This document shows positions 40,066 to 49,821 of a DNA stretch of 64,000 nt, one piece after another; the stretch's first letter is position 1; each line of letters starts with the position of its first letter. The notes under the pieces were generated by a model. It was not told the DNA's origin and did not search any database. It saw nothing but the letters and a program-made list of their open reading frames with translations. The stretch comes from Vulcanimicrobiota bacterium (GTDB taxonomy: Bacteria; Vulcanimicrobiota; Vulcanimicrobiia; Vulcanimicrobiales; Vulcanimicrobiaceae), in the NCBI GenBank assembly GCA_003168375.1, contig PMSI01000001.1, positions 558,001 to 622,000 on the forward strand, read 5' to 3'. The position numbers and the translations under genes are program-made.

Positions 40066-41848
40066 CGATCGCGTCGGGTTCCGGCGGCTCCGCGAACATG
40101 CGCTCGATCTCGGGAGCCCTGCGCTCGAGAACGCGCCGCTGGTTCACCGAACCCTTGTCGGTGATCTCGCCGTCCGCGGCCGAGAGCTGATCGAAGGCGA
40201 GCAGCGCGCGCGCCGCATGGTGCGACGATCCTCCGGCAGCGGTGTTGTACCGTTCGAGCAGCGCCGCGATCGCTGCGCGCAACGCGTCATCGCCGCCGAA
40301 CTCGGCGCGCGCGCGCGAGCCGACGAACAGCAGCAGACCGATCTCGTCGCGGCTCTCGCCTGCGACGACGACGTCATCGACGAGTGAGCCCGCCTCGGCG
40401 AGCACCGCCAGCCGTACGGCGCCCGCGTCGACCCAGGTACCGCTGCTCAGTTTGAAATTCTCGGCGATCCGTCCGTCGAACCGCAGCCCTTGGCTCGGAT
40501 CGGAGGGATCGGCGAACCGGACCGCGTCACCCGTTCGATAGAAGCCGTCGTCGTCGAACGCGGCGGCGGTCAAGTCTTCGCGCCGCCAGTACCCCGGCGT
40601 CACGAGCGGGCCGCGCACGCGAATCTCGAGCTTGTGTTCGAACGGCACGAAGAGCAGCTCGGTCCCGGGACCCGGGAGACCGATGTCGGCCGGATCGCGC
40701 AGCGGGTAGTGTACCGCCGTCGCCATCGGCGACGTCTCGGTGAGGCCCCACTCTCCGGTGACGGCGACGTCGCCCGAACCGTACCGCTGCGCGAGTTCGC
40801 GCAGCGCGTTCCAGATCGGGTGCGGCAACGCGGCCGCCGCGTTCCCGATCAACTGCAGCCGCGAGAAGAACTGCGTTGCGAACGGCGGGTGTGCCGTGAG
40901 TGCCTCGACGAGCAGCCGGTGACCGCGCGGGACGTTGAAGTACACCGTTGGCGGATGTTCGTCGAGCGCGGCGACGGAGCGCTCGAAGCGCCCGGGCAGC
41001 GGTTTGCCGTCGTCGATGTACAGCGTCCCGCCGTGGGCGAGCACCATGTTGAAGTTGTGGTTGCCGCCGAAGGTGTGGTGCCACGGCAGCCAGTCGACCA
41101 GCACGAGGTCGTGCGCGGCGAGGAACGGCCAGAGCTGCGCCAGGCTCTGCTGGTTCGAACACAGCATGCGGTGCGTGTTGATGACGCCCTTCGGCTCGCC
41201 GGTCGAACCGGAGGTGAACAGGATCTTCGCGACGGTGTCGGGCCCGACGGTTTCGTGCAGCGCGCCGAGCTCCGGTGAGATGCCGGTCGCGAGCAGGTCG
41301 GAGAGTGTTCGGGCACCGGGCCGCGACACGACGCCGCGCTCGGAGACGATCGTCGCCGCGGGGTCGACCGCGTCGAGTGCATCGCGATAGCGGTCGGCGT
41401 CCTCCGCGAACACGAGCCGCGGCTGCAGCGCTTCCAGCACGAACCGCAGCCGGCGCAGGTCGCCGTACTGCGTCGAGTACGCCGGTGAGATCGGCGCCAC
41501 CGGTATCCCGGCGTACAGCGCGGCGAGCGAGAGGGACGCGTGCGCCAGTGAGTTCTCCGAGAGGATCGCGATCGGGGTGGCGCGCGTGAGACCCATCTCG
41601 AGCAGGCCCGACGCGATCCGCCGGACCGCCTCGAACATCTCCGCATAGGTGGCCGTCCGCCAGCCGTCGCCGTCGCGCTCGGCCAGAAACGTGCGGTCGG
41701 GGCGTTCGGCAGCCCACCTCGCCAACGTGGCGCCGATGCTGGCCGGGAACGCGCCCAGCCTGGTGGTCGAGCGGAGCAGCTGCGAGCCGTCGGCACGACG
41801 CTCGTGCTCTACCGACGGGGCGGCAAAGAACTCCGGCGGGCTAGCCAT
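40025..41848 (-). CDS. AMP-dependent acyl-CoA synthetase, feruloyl-CoA-synthetase-like
   Basis: 607 aa from ATG 41848. Adenylate-forming enzyme with KILFTSGSTGEPKGVINTH (P-loop), WLPWHHTFGGNHNFN, GEWGLTETSP and YRTGDAVRFADP. The N-terminal SPPEFFAAPSVEHERRADGSQLLRS and the overall length resemble feruloyl-CoA synthetases, which activate hydroxycinnamates. No enoyl-CoA hydratase/aldolase partner is adjacent, so the substrate is unsure. Its 3' end overlaps the permease gene by about 40 nt, and a cupin gene is divergent 49 nt upstream. Confidence 0.82.
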   Translation of the reverse strand: MASPPEFFAAPSVEHERRADGSQLLRSTTRLGAFPASIGATLARWAAERPDRTFLAERDGDGWRTATYAEMFEAVRRIASGLLEMGLTRATPIAILSENSLAHASLSLAALYAGIPVAPISPAYSTQYGDLRRLRFVLEALQPRLVFAEDADRYRDALDAVDPAATIVSERGVVSRPGARTLSDLLATGISPELGALHETVGPDTVAKILFTSGSTGEPKGVINTHRMLCSNQQSLAQLWPFLAAHDLVLVDWLPWHHTFGGNHNFNMVLAHGGTLYIDDGKPLPGRFERSVAALDEHPPTVYFNVPRGHRLLVEALTAHPPFATQFFSRLQLIGNAAAALPHPIWNALRELAQRYGSGDVAVTGEWGLTETSPMATAVHYPLRDPADIGLPGPGTELLFVPFEHKLEIRVRGPLVTPGYWRREDLTAAAFDDDGFYRTGDAVRFADPSDPSQGLRFDGRIAENFKLSSGTWVDAGAVRLAVLAEAGSLVDDVVVAGESRDEIGLLLFVGSRARAEFGGDDALRAAIAALLERYNTAAGGSSHHAARALLAFDQLSAADGEITDKGSVNQRRVLERRAPEIERMFAEPPEPDAIVMPPPAPARGAVR

Positions 41849-41897
41849 CGGCACCCTCTTCGCGGGAAGCGAGCATCCGTCCGTCGCAGTCGGCGCC

Positions 41898-42356
41898 ATG
41901 ACGCATACCGCACTCCGCACCGCTGCGGTCGCGGCCCTCGCCTTCGGCGCAGGTCTCGCGGTCTCGCATCTCGCCGCGCCGGCGCGCGCCGCCGCGCCGC
42001 CGCTCCAGGCCACCGTGATCGACGTCAGCGCGATCACGCCCGCCGATCTGCCCACCCCGGCACCGGCGACGCCGAACAACCGCTCGAAGCTCGTCGCGCT
42101 GGCCGACGGCGCGACGGTCCAAGTGCAGATGGGAACCGTTCCGAAGCACTACCACGCCGACGCCAACGAGATCCAGGTCGTCGTCTCCGGCTCCGGCACG
42201 GAATGGCTCGGCGACAAGCAAGTTCCGCTGAAAGCCGGCACGGTGCTGATCATCCCCGCCGGCACGCCGCACGGCGGCACCACGGACGCCAACCTGAAGA
42301 TCGTCGCCGTCAAGACGCCGCCGCAAGCGTCGACGGACTTCCACCCGACGCCCTGA
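41898..42356 (+). CDS. Secreted cupin-domain protein
   Basis: 152 aa from ATG 41898. Signal peptide (first 31 residues, ending ARAAA). Cupin motif 1 KHYHADANEIQVVVSGSGTEWLG and motif 2 GTVLIIPAGTPHGG carry the His/Glu metal ligands (KHYH, E, H). Exported single-cupin proteins bind a metal and may act on small organic compounds. The adjacent divergent acyl-CoA synthetase may share regulation. Substrate unknown. Confidence 0.82.
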   Translation: MTHTALRTAAVAALAFGAGLAVSHLAAPARAAAPPLQATVIDVSAITPADLPTPAPATPNNRSKLVALADGATVQVQMGTVPKHYHADANEIQVVVSGSGTEWLGDKQVPLKAGTVLIIPAGTPHGGTTDANLKIVAVKTPPQASTDFHPTP

Positions 42357-42372
42357 GGACGCGAGGCGACCG

Positions 42373-43320
42373 CTACGAGGCGGCCGCCGTCCGTTCTTTC
42401 TCGCGAAAATATTCGTAGGTTTTTCGCATGCCCTCGATCAGGGGCACGTCGGCTTCCCAGCCGAGCTCGCGCTTCACCTTCGTCGGGTTGAAGTAGACCT
42501 CGCGCGCGTCGCCGGGACGGCGCGGCGCGTGGGTGATCGGCGCTTCGAAGCCGGTCACCTCGACGATCGCGCGATAGACCTCGTTGACCGACGTCTTCCG
42601 GCCGGTCCCGATCACGTAGATCTCGCCGGAGCCCTTGGTCAGCGCCGCGACGTTCGCGCGCACGACATCGCCGACGTAGACGTAGTCGCGTGTCTGCTCG
42701 CCGTCCCAGTCGATGCGCACGCCTTGCCGATGGAGAAACTTTCCGAGGAAGATTGCGATGACGCCGGCTTCCCCGTTGGGGTCTTGGCGCGGTCCGAAGA
42801 CGTTGCCGTAGCGCAGCGCGGTGTAGTCGAGCCCGTGCTCCGATTTGAAGAAGCGCAGATAGTGCTCGGTGACCATCTTCGTGATCCCGTACGGCGAGAC
42901 CGGACGCTGCGGTGCGTTCTCGTCGACCGGCATCTGCTCGACGTCGCCGTACGTCGCCGCGCTCGACGCGAACAGTACCTTGCGCGAGCCCGCCTTGACC
43001 GCCGCTTCGAGCACGTTCAGCATCCCGATGACGTTGACGCTCGCGTCCAGGATCGGATCGCGCGCGCCGATCGCGACCGAGTGCTGCGCGGCATGATGGC
43101 AGACGACCTCGGGCTTGAAATCCATGAAGATGCGCCCAATCCCGGCATCGTCGCGGATATCCATGTGGACGAACGAGACACCCTCGGGGATGTTCTCGCG
43201 GCGTCCGCCGCCGTGCTGCCAGAGGCTGTCGACGACGACGACCTCGTGGCGCTCCGCGACGAACGCGTCGACGATGTGCGACCCGATGAACCCGGCTCCC
43301 CCGGTGACGACGATACGCAT
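42373..43320 (-). CDS. NAD-dependent nucleotide-sugar epimerase/dehydratase
   Basis: 315 aa. Extended SDR: VVTGGAGFIGSHIVDAF (NAD-binding), HHAAQHSVAIGARDP, SSAATYGD and the catalytic YGITK, then LRYGNVFGPRQDPNGEAGVIAIF. This pattern fits UDP-glucose 4-epimerase-like enzymes for envelope glycans. The exact sugar is not determined. It is divergent from comEC with 72 nt between starts. Confidence 0.85.
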   Translation of the reverse strand: MRIVVTGGAGFIGSHIVDAFVAERHEVVVVDSLWQHGGGRRENIPEGVSFVHMDIRDDAGIGRIFMDFKPEVVCHHAAQHSVAIGARDPILDASVNVIGMLNVLEAAVKAGSRKVLFASSAATYGDVEQMPVDENAPQRPVSPYGITKMVTEHYLRFFKSEHGLDYTALRYGNVFGPRQDPNGEAGVIAIFLGKFLHRQGVRIDWDGEQTRDYVYVGDVVRANVAALTKGSGEIYVIGTGRKTSVNEVYRAIVEVTGFEAPITHAPRRPGDAREVYFNPTKVKRELGWEADVPLIEGMRKTYEYFREKERTAAAS

Positions 43321-43392
43321 GCGAGCACCCAGCGTTCGGCCTCGTCGGACGCTCTCCCCTAGCCCGTTCGACCACGCGCGTGATGGACGGGC

Positions 43393-45666
43393 GTGGCCCG
43401 CGCACGGCTGTTGCTCCCCGCACTCGCGTTCGTGACGGCCGTCGCTGCGGACGCGCGGGGCCTGACCGCGCTCGGGTGCATCGCGGTGATCGGTTCCGTT
43501 GCCCACCGGAGCACGCGTCTCCCGGGGGTATTCGCACTCGCCGGGCTTCTGCTCGCTGCACGCTTTGGGCATCCGCCGATGCTGACCGAGGAGACGCATA
43601 CCGCGCGTTTCGCCGGGACCGTGGTCGGCGACGTGCGCACGGGCGACGGCGGTGCATCGTTTCCGTTCGCGCTCGCGACCGGAATCGTCGTTCGCGCGCA
43701 CGTTCGCGACGCCGACGTCGTTTCGGGAGAACGGCTCATCGTACGCGGACGGCTCGTTCCGTTCGATGAGGCGCGCAATCCCGGCGAGCCGTCACGGCGC
43801 GCGCTCGCCCTCGGCGATGGACTCGCCGGCGAGCTGGCGGGCGATCGCGTCGTGCTGCGCGCGCCGCCGGACTCGCGCGACGTTCGAACGTGGAGCGCAC
43901 GCGCACGCGCTGCGCTTTCGCGCCGGCTGCGCGAGGTGCTGCGGGAACCCGAGGCGACCGTGGTCGCGGGCGCGCTGTGGGGCGAGCGTGGAACCCTGCC
44001 TCAGGAGATCCGTGACGACTTTCAAGCCACCGGCACGGTGCACGTGCTCGTCACGGCGGGGCTGCATCTCGGGGTGATCGCGTGGCTTGCGGTGACCGCA
44101 CTGCGACTCGCGCGCGTGCCGCGCGTCGCGGCGTCGCTGGCGGCGATACCGTGCGTCGTCGCCTACGCCTGGCTCAGCGGCGCGCATCTGCCCTCGCAAC
44201 GCGCCGCCGCCATGGTGTCGGTCGCGCTGCTGGCTCGCGCCTACGGCGCACGAGCGGTCTCGTGGAACGCTCTCGCGCTCGCTGCGCTCGTCGTCGCCGT
44301 GATCTGGCCGGCCGCCGTGACGACGGTGTCGTTCGCGCTCTCGTTCTCGTGCGTCAGTGCGATTCTGCTGTTCGCGCGGCCGCTGCAGCACGCGCTCGAG
44401 CGGTGGGAGCTTCCTGAGCGCGTGCATGAGGCGCTCGCGCTGACGATCGCGACGCAGATCGGCGTCTGGCCGCTCAGCGCGGCGACCTTTGGGGTCGTCG
44501 CGCCGTACGCGATCCTGGCGAACGCGGCCGTCGTCCCCGCGACCGGGGTCGCGATGCTGGCCGGGATCGCCGCGCTGCTGCTCGGCGCGATCCCGGTCGC
44601 AGGCCGTGCCGCGGCGACGATCGCGGTTTGGGATGTCGACATCATTCTGCGGGTCGTCTCGGCGGTCGCGGCACTTCCGGGCGCACGCGTCTGGGTCGCA
44701 CCGCCGCCCGCGCTCGCGATCGTGGCCTACGACGCGGCGGCGATCGCCGCGGCGATCTTGCTGCGCCGCAGCGTGCGCGCCGCCGTCGCGATCGTCGCGT
44801 GCGCGAGCATCGCCGTACTCGTCACGACGCTGCGGCTCCCGGACGGGAAGCTGACGATCACGATGCTCGACGTCGGCCAGGGTGACGGGATCGTCGTGCG
44901 AACCCCGCGCGGCCACGTGATCCTGATCGACAGCGGCGGCCGCCTCGAGCGCGGCCCGGCCAGGGACGGCCGATCCCCAGCCGAGCTCGTCGGCGAACGA
45001 GTCGTCCTGGCCTATCTCAAGCGCGAAGGCGTCCGGCACGTCGACCTGCTGGTGAACACGCACCCGCACGGCGATCACGTAGGCGGATTCGCCCCGATCG
45101 TGCGCGCGTTACGGGTCGATGCGATCGCGGATAGCGGGCAAACGTACGGCGGACGCGCGTTCAACGACGGGCTGCGCGAAGCGGCCCTGCGTCACGTTCC
45201 GATCCACGTCGCACGCTGTGGCGACCGTTGGGCGACCGACGACGGCGTGACGCTCTCGGTGCTTTCACCCTGCGGCGCGCTCTTCGCCGACGGCAAGAAC
45301 GACGTCAACGAAAACTCGGTGGTCATCATGCTCGCCTATCGGGACTTCCGGATGCTGTTTATGGGAGACGCCGGATTTGCGGCCGAGCAGCGTCTGCTCG
45401 AGAACGGCGCCGACCTCCGTGCCGACGTACTCAAGGTTGGCCATCACGGATCGGCCTATTCGTCCGCACCGAGCTTCATCGTCGCGGTCCATCCGCGATA
45501 CGCCCTCATCAGCGCCGGCCGGCACAACCTGTTCGGCCATCCGGCAGCGGCTACGCTTGCGACGTTGCGCAACGCCGGAACGACGGCGTACCGGACCGAC
45601 CGCTGCGGCGCAGTCATCGTCGAACCGAGCATGAACACGCGCACGCTGACAGTCCTGCACTGTTAG
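43393..45666 (+). CDS. comEC: DNA uptake channel ComEC/Rec2
   Basis: 757 aa, GTG start. Inner-membrane channel for single-stranded DNA in natural transformation. N-terminal hydrophobic part and OB-like region, competence domain with many helices (about 180-470), and a C-terminal metallo-beta-lactamase-like domain from about residue 485: LDVGQGDGIVVRTPRGHVILIDSGG, NTHPHGDHVGGF and KVGHHGS are intact, as in functional nuclease domains. The 3' third is the parent-like version of three decayed fragments at 47.8, 58.5 and 60.8 kb. Confidence 0.94.
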   Translation: MARARLLLPALAFVTAVAADARGLTALGCIAVIGSVAHRSTRLPGVFALAGLLLAARFGHPPMLTEETHTARFAGTVVGDVRTGDGGASFPFALATGIVVRAHVRDADVVSGERLIVRGRLVPFDEARNPGEPSRRALALGDGLAGELAGDRVVLRAPPDSRDVRTWSARARAALSRRLREVLREPEATVVAGALWGERGTLPQEIRDDFQATGTVHVLVTAGLHLGVIAWLAVTALRLARVPRVAASLAAIPCVVAYAWLSGAHLPSQRAAAMVSVALLARAYGARAVSWNALALAALVVAVIWPAAVTTVSFALSFSCVSAILLFARPLQHALERWELPERVHEALALTIATQIGVWPLSAATFGVVAPYAILANAAVVPATGVAMLAGIAALLLGAIPVAGRAAATIAVWDVDIILRVVSAVAALPGARVWVAPPPALAIVAYDAAAIAAAILLRRSVRAAVAIVACASIAVLVTTLRLPDGKLTITMLDVGQGDGIVVRTPRGHVILIDSGGRLERGPARDGRSPAELVGERVVLAYLKREGVRHVDLLVNTHPHGDHVGGFAPIVRALRVDAIADSGQTYGGRAFNDGLREAALRHVPIHVARCGDRWATDDGVTLSVLSPCGALFADGKNDVNENSVVIMLAYRDFRMLFMGDAGFAAEQRLLENGADLRADVLKVGHHGSAYSSAPSFIVAVHPRYALISAGRHNLFGHPAAATLATLRNAGTTAYRTDRCGAVIVEPSMNTRTLTVLHC

Positions 45667-45737
45667 TCGGGCGGAGTACCGTCCTTGGGCCTCAATCTCG
45701 TCCGCGCGCAGCGCTCAAGCGTTAAGGTTGAAGGAAT

Positions 45738-47594
45738 TCATAGCGGGGCTCGATCTTCGCGCAGTTTTTCTGCGATCGTTTCCGGTAGCGCCTTGAGCGC
45801 CTCGATGATTGCGTGATTTGAAGCGACGATACCTTGATTCGTGTCGAGAACGGATTGTAGAACGCCGTTCGACTTGGCGTCCCGCGCACCAAGCAAGTCG
45901 AGCGCGACGCCGACGCCGTGAGCGACTTGCGCGATGGCGCTCGACTCGTCCGGCGCATACGACTCTCCGTTTCGCTTCGGTCCGAGCACGAGCGCTCCGA
46001 CGAGCCGGCCGCGCGCCAACATCGGATAGGCAAACTCGCCGTTTACCGCGGTATCGACGGTATTAAGGTCCACGACTTCGTGAGAGGCTCGCAACGTCAC
46101 GAGAGCCGGGTCGTTCTCCGCGATGCCGCCGTAGCGATCGACGCCGTCGTAGAGCGCGAAGTTTACGCGGGACGCATCGGCATGTTCTTCGATCATTTTT
46201 GACGCTCGTTCCAGGACCGTTTCCGCGTCGGTGATAAACGTCGCCTCCCGGGCGAATTGCATGAGCGCGCGCTGGTCCTCGTGACGCTTGCGAAAGAACA
46301 CGTTGTCCACGACCCGGTCGACGCGCGAATGAATCTGATGCAGCGACAGTCCTAAGGAAAGCGCGAGGGCAGCGCTGACCGCGACATTCGTGATTCGATT
46401 GGCGCTGTGCAGCCATCCGCCCAGCGCCCACTCGGCCAGGGTGAACAAGCCGACCACGACGAGCGACACCGCCGTGAACACGGCCGCGCGATTCAATACG
46501 AAGCCGACATCGAGCAGACGCCGACTCAACAATGAATAGAGTAAGCCGAGCGGCGCGACGAACCAGCCGACGTTAAGAATATCGTAGTAAAGGAGCGGAT
46601 CGCTGATTACGAACTTGTGGACGGAAGCGACCCCGAAAAGATACAGCACGGCGAGCGATCCGGTCGCCCAGGCGATTCTTTGGCGCTCCGCGCCGCGCGA
46701 ATCACGGATCGCAAGCACCGCGCACAGGAGAGCGAGGAGGGAAGGGCCGGCGCTGACCGCACAGAGTGCGGCCGGCCTGGCGAGGAACCAGAAATATCCG
46801 TCAAACGTGCCGAACCACAATCCGAGAATTCCCGCGGCGCCGGCGGGGCCCGAGGTTAACTGAGGCGCCCCCGTCCAGATGAGCGCCGACAACGCTGCAA
46901 CCCCGTACGTCAGGAACGTGATGACGCGGCGAGCGGTCGGCACGGGACGTCCGAACAGCAGTGCGTAGGTGGCCAGCAACGCCACCCCGGCGCTACTGAG
47001 GAACTGACCGATCACGTTGAGCGCCGCATCCAGGACCGGCCAGGGCGATATCCAGCCGTTGCTCGGAAGCAGGTCGTTGCCGATGACCACCAGGATCAGC
47101 GCGAGCGAGAGCGTGCGCACTTCGGGACTATCCGGACGACGCCACGCCAGGAGCGCCGCGACGATGAGGCTGCACGCGGAACCGATCAAGAACGCCCAAA
47201 ACAGCCATGCGACCGTAGGCCACGTCGCGGATTCCGTTTGCGGCGTCGGCGTCAGCGCGATCGACGTCGCTACGTCGTTGCGGCGAATCGGCAGAGAGAT
47301 TGGCCGGCCCTGGAGCAAATTGCTGCGCCATCGATAGCGATCCGCCGCGGAGAGAGCTCGCAGGTCGACACTGTCGCCGGCGCGTATTCCGGCCCGCTCC
47401 GCCGGTGTGCCTGGCCTTACGTTACCAAAACGATCCGTCAGAGAGCCGGTCGTGACGATCGCGTCGAACGCGCCGAAACCGCCGACTAAATCGCCGTCGA
47501 GATTGTACGTGCCCCAAGGGATCAGCGCCAGTTGCAGTAACCCGGCCGCACACAGCGCGAGGAGCCAACGGCGCCAGACCTTAGCCTCCTGCAT
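45738..47594 (-). CDS. Membrane sensor: PDZ-like domain, 7-8 TM segments and GAF domain, no output domain
   Basis: 618 aa from ATG 47594. N-terminal membrane segment (about 9-27), an extracytoplasmic PDZ-like region (about 55-110; NVRPGTPAERAGIRAGDSV), a block of 7-8 hydrophobic helices (about 125-430), then a helix and a GAF domain (about 455-600). The plan matches the input half of 7TM-GAF histidine kinases, but there is no HisKA/HATPase or GGDEF: the protein ends 15 codons after a helical tail. It is convergent with comEC and sits between comEC and its first fragment. Confidence 0.7.
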   Translation of the reverse strand: MQEAKVWRRWLLALCAAGLLQLALIPWGTYNLDGDLVGGFGAFDAIVTTGSLTDRFGNVRPGTPAERAGIRAGDSVDLRALSAADRYRWRSNLLQGRPISLPIRRNDVATSIALTPTPQTESATWPTVAWLFWAFLIGSACSLIVAALLAWRRPDSPEVRTLSLALILVVIGNDLLPSNGWISPWPVLDAALNVIGQFLSSAGVALLATYALLFGRPVPTARRVITFLTYGVAALSALIWTGAPQLTSGPAGAAGILGLWFGTFDGYFWFLARPAALCAVSAGPSLLALLCAVLAIRDSRGAERQRIAWATGSLAVLYLFGVASVHKFVISDPLLYYDILNVGWFVAPLGLLYSLLSRRLLDVGFVLNRAAVFTAVSLVVVGLFTLAEWALGGWLHSANRITNVAVSAALALSLGLSLHQIHSRVDRVVDNVFFRKRHEDQRALMQFAREATFITDAETVLERASKMIEEHADASRVNFALYDGVDRYGGIAENDPALVTLRASHEVVDLNTVDTAVNGEFAYPMLARGRLVGALVLGPKRNGESYAPDESSAIAQVAHGVGVALDLLGARDAKSNGVLQSVLDTNQGIVASNHAIIEALKALPETIAEKLREDRAPL

Positions 47595-47818
47595 GGGCGG
47601 CTTTTCGAGCAAACTAGGCCAATCTACCTTGCCGTTCGATCGCTGTAAAGTGAATTGCGAAGAGGATGCCCCCTGCGCTGGAACTGTCTTCCGCACCGAC
47701 CGTTCCGCGCGCTCAGGCTCGACGCCGGCCGCGCCGCCACGATGCTGCCGTGCCGCCCGTCGCCTGCCTCAATCGGCCGGACAGTTAGAGCCGGGAGGCC
47801 GCCGCCGGGTTAGCCTGT

Positions 47819-48216
47819 TATGTGCTTAGATTCCCCACGGCGATCATGTCGGCGGTTTTCCGGTCATCGTGAGAGCGCTGCGGGTCGACGCGATTGCGGA
47901 CAGCGGGCAACAGTATGGCGGCCGTGCGTTCAACCACGGGCTGCACGAAGCGATGCTGCATCATGTTCCTGTGCATGTCGCACGGTGCGGTGACCGGTTT
48001 TCGACCGACGACGGCGTGACGGTCTCGGTGCTCTCGCCCTGCGGCGCGCTCTTCGCGGACGGCAAGAACGACGTCAACGAGAACTCGGTGGTCGTGATGC
48101 TGCGGTATCGCGAGTTCCGTATGCTGTTCATGGGAGACGCCGGCTTCGCGGCCGAGCGTCGGCTGCTCGAGAGCGGGTTTGACGTGCGCGCCGAGGTGCC
48201 GCGCTTTATCGTTTAA
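47819..48216 (+). pseudogene. Truncated comEC C-terminal domain, copy 1
   Basis: From 47833 the frame reads PHGDHVGGFPVIVRALRVDAIADSGQ and continues close to comEC through FADGKNDVNENSVVVMLRYREFRMLFMGDAGFAAERRLLE. A stop codon (TAG 47827-47829) lies just before it, so there is no membrane part. Near the end about 13 codons are missing, including the KVGHHGS motif, and the frame stops after RFIV. It keeps the first metal motif but not the second, so it is unlikely to be an active nuclease. Shares its 5' junction with copy 2. Confidence 0.88.
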
Positions 48217-48340
48217 TCTTAATATCCGTGACGTACGTAGCGTTGTCACGTGATACCCGTGATCTAAACCGACGCCTGTACTGACGCGTGCAAGCGGGCG
48301 AGGTGGGCGGGGACGCGGCCAACTCGACTCTACATCGCGA

Positions 48341-48919
48341 TCACGACGAGAAGATCTGGACAAAGAAGACTTGCTTGACGCCGACCTTCACCGCGGCGGT
48401 GCCGAGGTGATTGTACTTGGGGTCGACGATGTTCTTGTAGTGGTCGTGGCTGTTGACGAACGCGTTGTGCGCGTGGATCGCGTCCTGATCGAACGAGATG
48501 TTCTCTCCGTAGTACTCGAGCTTGTGGCCGGACGCGCGGATGCGATGCTCCAGCGTCACGCCGTTCGGATCCGTGTGCCCGAAATATCCGCCGCGCGCCA
48601 TCTTGTCGGCCGCCTCGCGAGCGAGCTGGTCGAGCCGGGGGTCCTCCTTGAGCGCATGGAGGCTTACGTTCTCCCGCAGCGCGTTCGTGTAGTACAACAG
48701 CGCAGTTGCCTCGTGCGGCAGCGTGACGGGGGAGTGCGGGTTCGCGAAGCGGAGCGGCATCGCGGTCATCCCGGAGACATGTCGCGCAGTGGGATCAGGT
48801 GCCGGTACGCCGGCGGCCGAGACCGCGAGCGTCGTCCCCGCAAGTAGCGCGATCCCGGCGAACCAGGCCGCGGCGGCGCGAGCCGCCGAACGTAGCGTTC
48901 GATTCAAGGTATCCGGCAT
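48341..48919 (-). CDS. Secreted CAP (SCP/PR1-like) domain protein
   Basis: 192 aa from ATG 48919. Signal peptide (about 1-35), then a CAP domain: LLYYTNALRENVSLHALKEDPRLDQLAREAADKMARGGYFGHTDPNG, YYGENISFDQ and NSHDHYKNIVDPKYNHLGTAAV, with the conserved His/Glu/His cluster. Bacterial CAP proteins are secreted, of mostly unknown role. Standalone gene in the comEC-flanked zone. Confidence 0.88.
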   Translation of the reverse strand: MPDTLNRTLRSAARAAAAWFAGIALLAGTTLAVSAAGVPAPDPTARHVSGMTAMPLRFANPHSPVTLPHEATALLYYTNALRENVSLHALKEDPRLDQLAREAADKMARGGYFGHTDPNGVTLEHRIRASGHKLEYYGENISFDQDAIHAHNAFVNSHDHYKNIVDPKYNHLGTAAVKVGVKQVFFVQIFSS

Positions 48920-49047
48920 TTCATCGATCCTGTAACCCAGCGCGCGCCGTTGTTCAGGGCGAAAGACAGAAGGGGAATCATCGCAGCGCCCCTTCGGATC
49001 CCCGGGCTCGGCATACGCAGTCGCATCTTTTTTCCCGACCTCAGCGG

Positions 49048-49566
49048 TCAAAAGTTCACCGTCGCCACGACGGTGTCGATATACGCCGTACCGACGGCCG
49101 CGTCTTGAGCCGCCGGGATCCGGCCGTAGATCGTAACCTGGGTCGGCGTAGTAGTGCCGCCGGTCACCGTCTCGGTGATTGGCGTGGTCCAGGCAGCCGT
49201 GCGAGCGGTGTCGCTGTATATCTGGTACTGCAAGAAGTCGCTGCCGCTCGCCATGCAACGGGCCGGCGTCGTGCAAGCCGCCGGAGCGTTCGCCGAGGGG
49301 CCAAAGCCGAGCGTGACGCCGCTGGAGTTCTTGGTGCACGTAACCGTTATCGTGCCGGTCTGGTCAAGATTGGCCGTACGATTTGCGACGACCGGATCAT
49401 ACGACCCGAACGCAAGCGTTGCACTGCTCAGTGTGCAATCCTTTGCCACGCTGGCGGTCACGGTCAATGTGCCGTTGGCCGTGGCGCCGACAGCAGCAAG
49501 AGGAGCGATCGTGCCTCCGGAAAGGAGGGCAAAAACGAGGACACTAGAGAGAGACCGAATGGACAT
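49048..49566 (-). CDS. Csu-type/spore-coat-U pilin-like secreted protein
   Basis: 172 aa from ATG 49566 (signal peptide about 33 residues). Spore coat protein U/Csu domain: GTLTVTASVAKDCTLSSATLAFGSYDP, TGTITVTCTKNSSGVTLGFGP, and the C-terminal TIYGRIPAAQDAAVGTAYIDTVVATVNF. These proteins are chaperone-usher pilus subunits in other bacteria, but no chaperone or usher gene is adjacent, so it is either solitary or a remnant of a larger locus. GGAG lies 10 nt upstream. Confidence 0.85.
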   Translation of the reverse strand: MSIRSLSSVLVFALLSGGTIAPLAAVGATANGTLTVTASVAKDCTLSSATLAFGSYDPVVANRTANLDQTGTITVTCTKNSSGVTLGFGPSANAPAACTTPARCMASGSDFLQYQIYSDTARTAAWTTPITETVTGGTTTPTQVTIYGRIPAAQDAAVGTAYIDTVVATVNF

Positions 49567-49821
49567 GTCGAGGTAACTCCAGAGAGACGAGCGCGACACC
49601 CGGGCCGCATACGCTGTCGACCGTCCAGAGCGTTAATCGTGGCTCGGCAAATAGGTACCTACGTTACTTGCCACGTGCAATGGCGGCTCAAACGTTCGCA
49701 CGCAGGCATGGCAGTACTGACAAGAGTGCGCTCGGCGTTGTCTCGGCGAGTGCGAATTGCAGCAGGATACAATGCCAGGCAGCTCGGTCGCTGCGCGCGA
49801 CATCGCGCGTTGTGGGCGCCG
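49567..49821. other. Non-coding gap with a hairpin
   Basis: No convincing gene. A dyad at 49638-49675 (CGTGGC ... GCCACG) encloses TAGGTACCTA and lies 72 nt upstream of the Csu-type gene on its transcribed side. It has no T-run, so it is not an obvious terminator; it could be an operator or 5'-leader structure. Confidence 0.35.

Noticed and set aside
47827-47833. TAG before comEC copy 1 read as a recoded codon
   Set aside because: The sequence upstream shows no ComEC similarity, so the stop marks a junction, not recoding.
49638-49675. Hairpin considered as a cyclic-di-GMP riboswitch because GGDEF-EAL and Csu genes are adjacent
   Set aside because: None of the conserved GEMM sequence elements are present; only a simple dyad remains.
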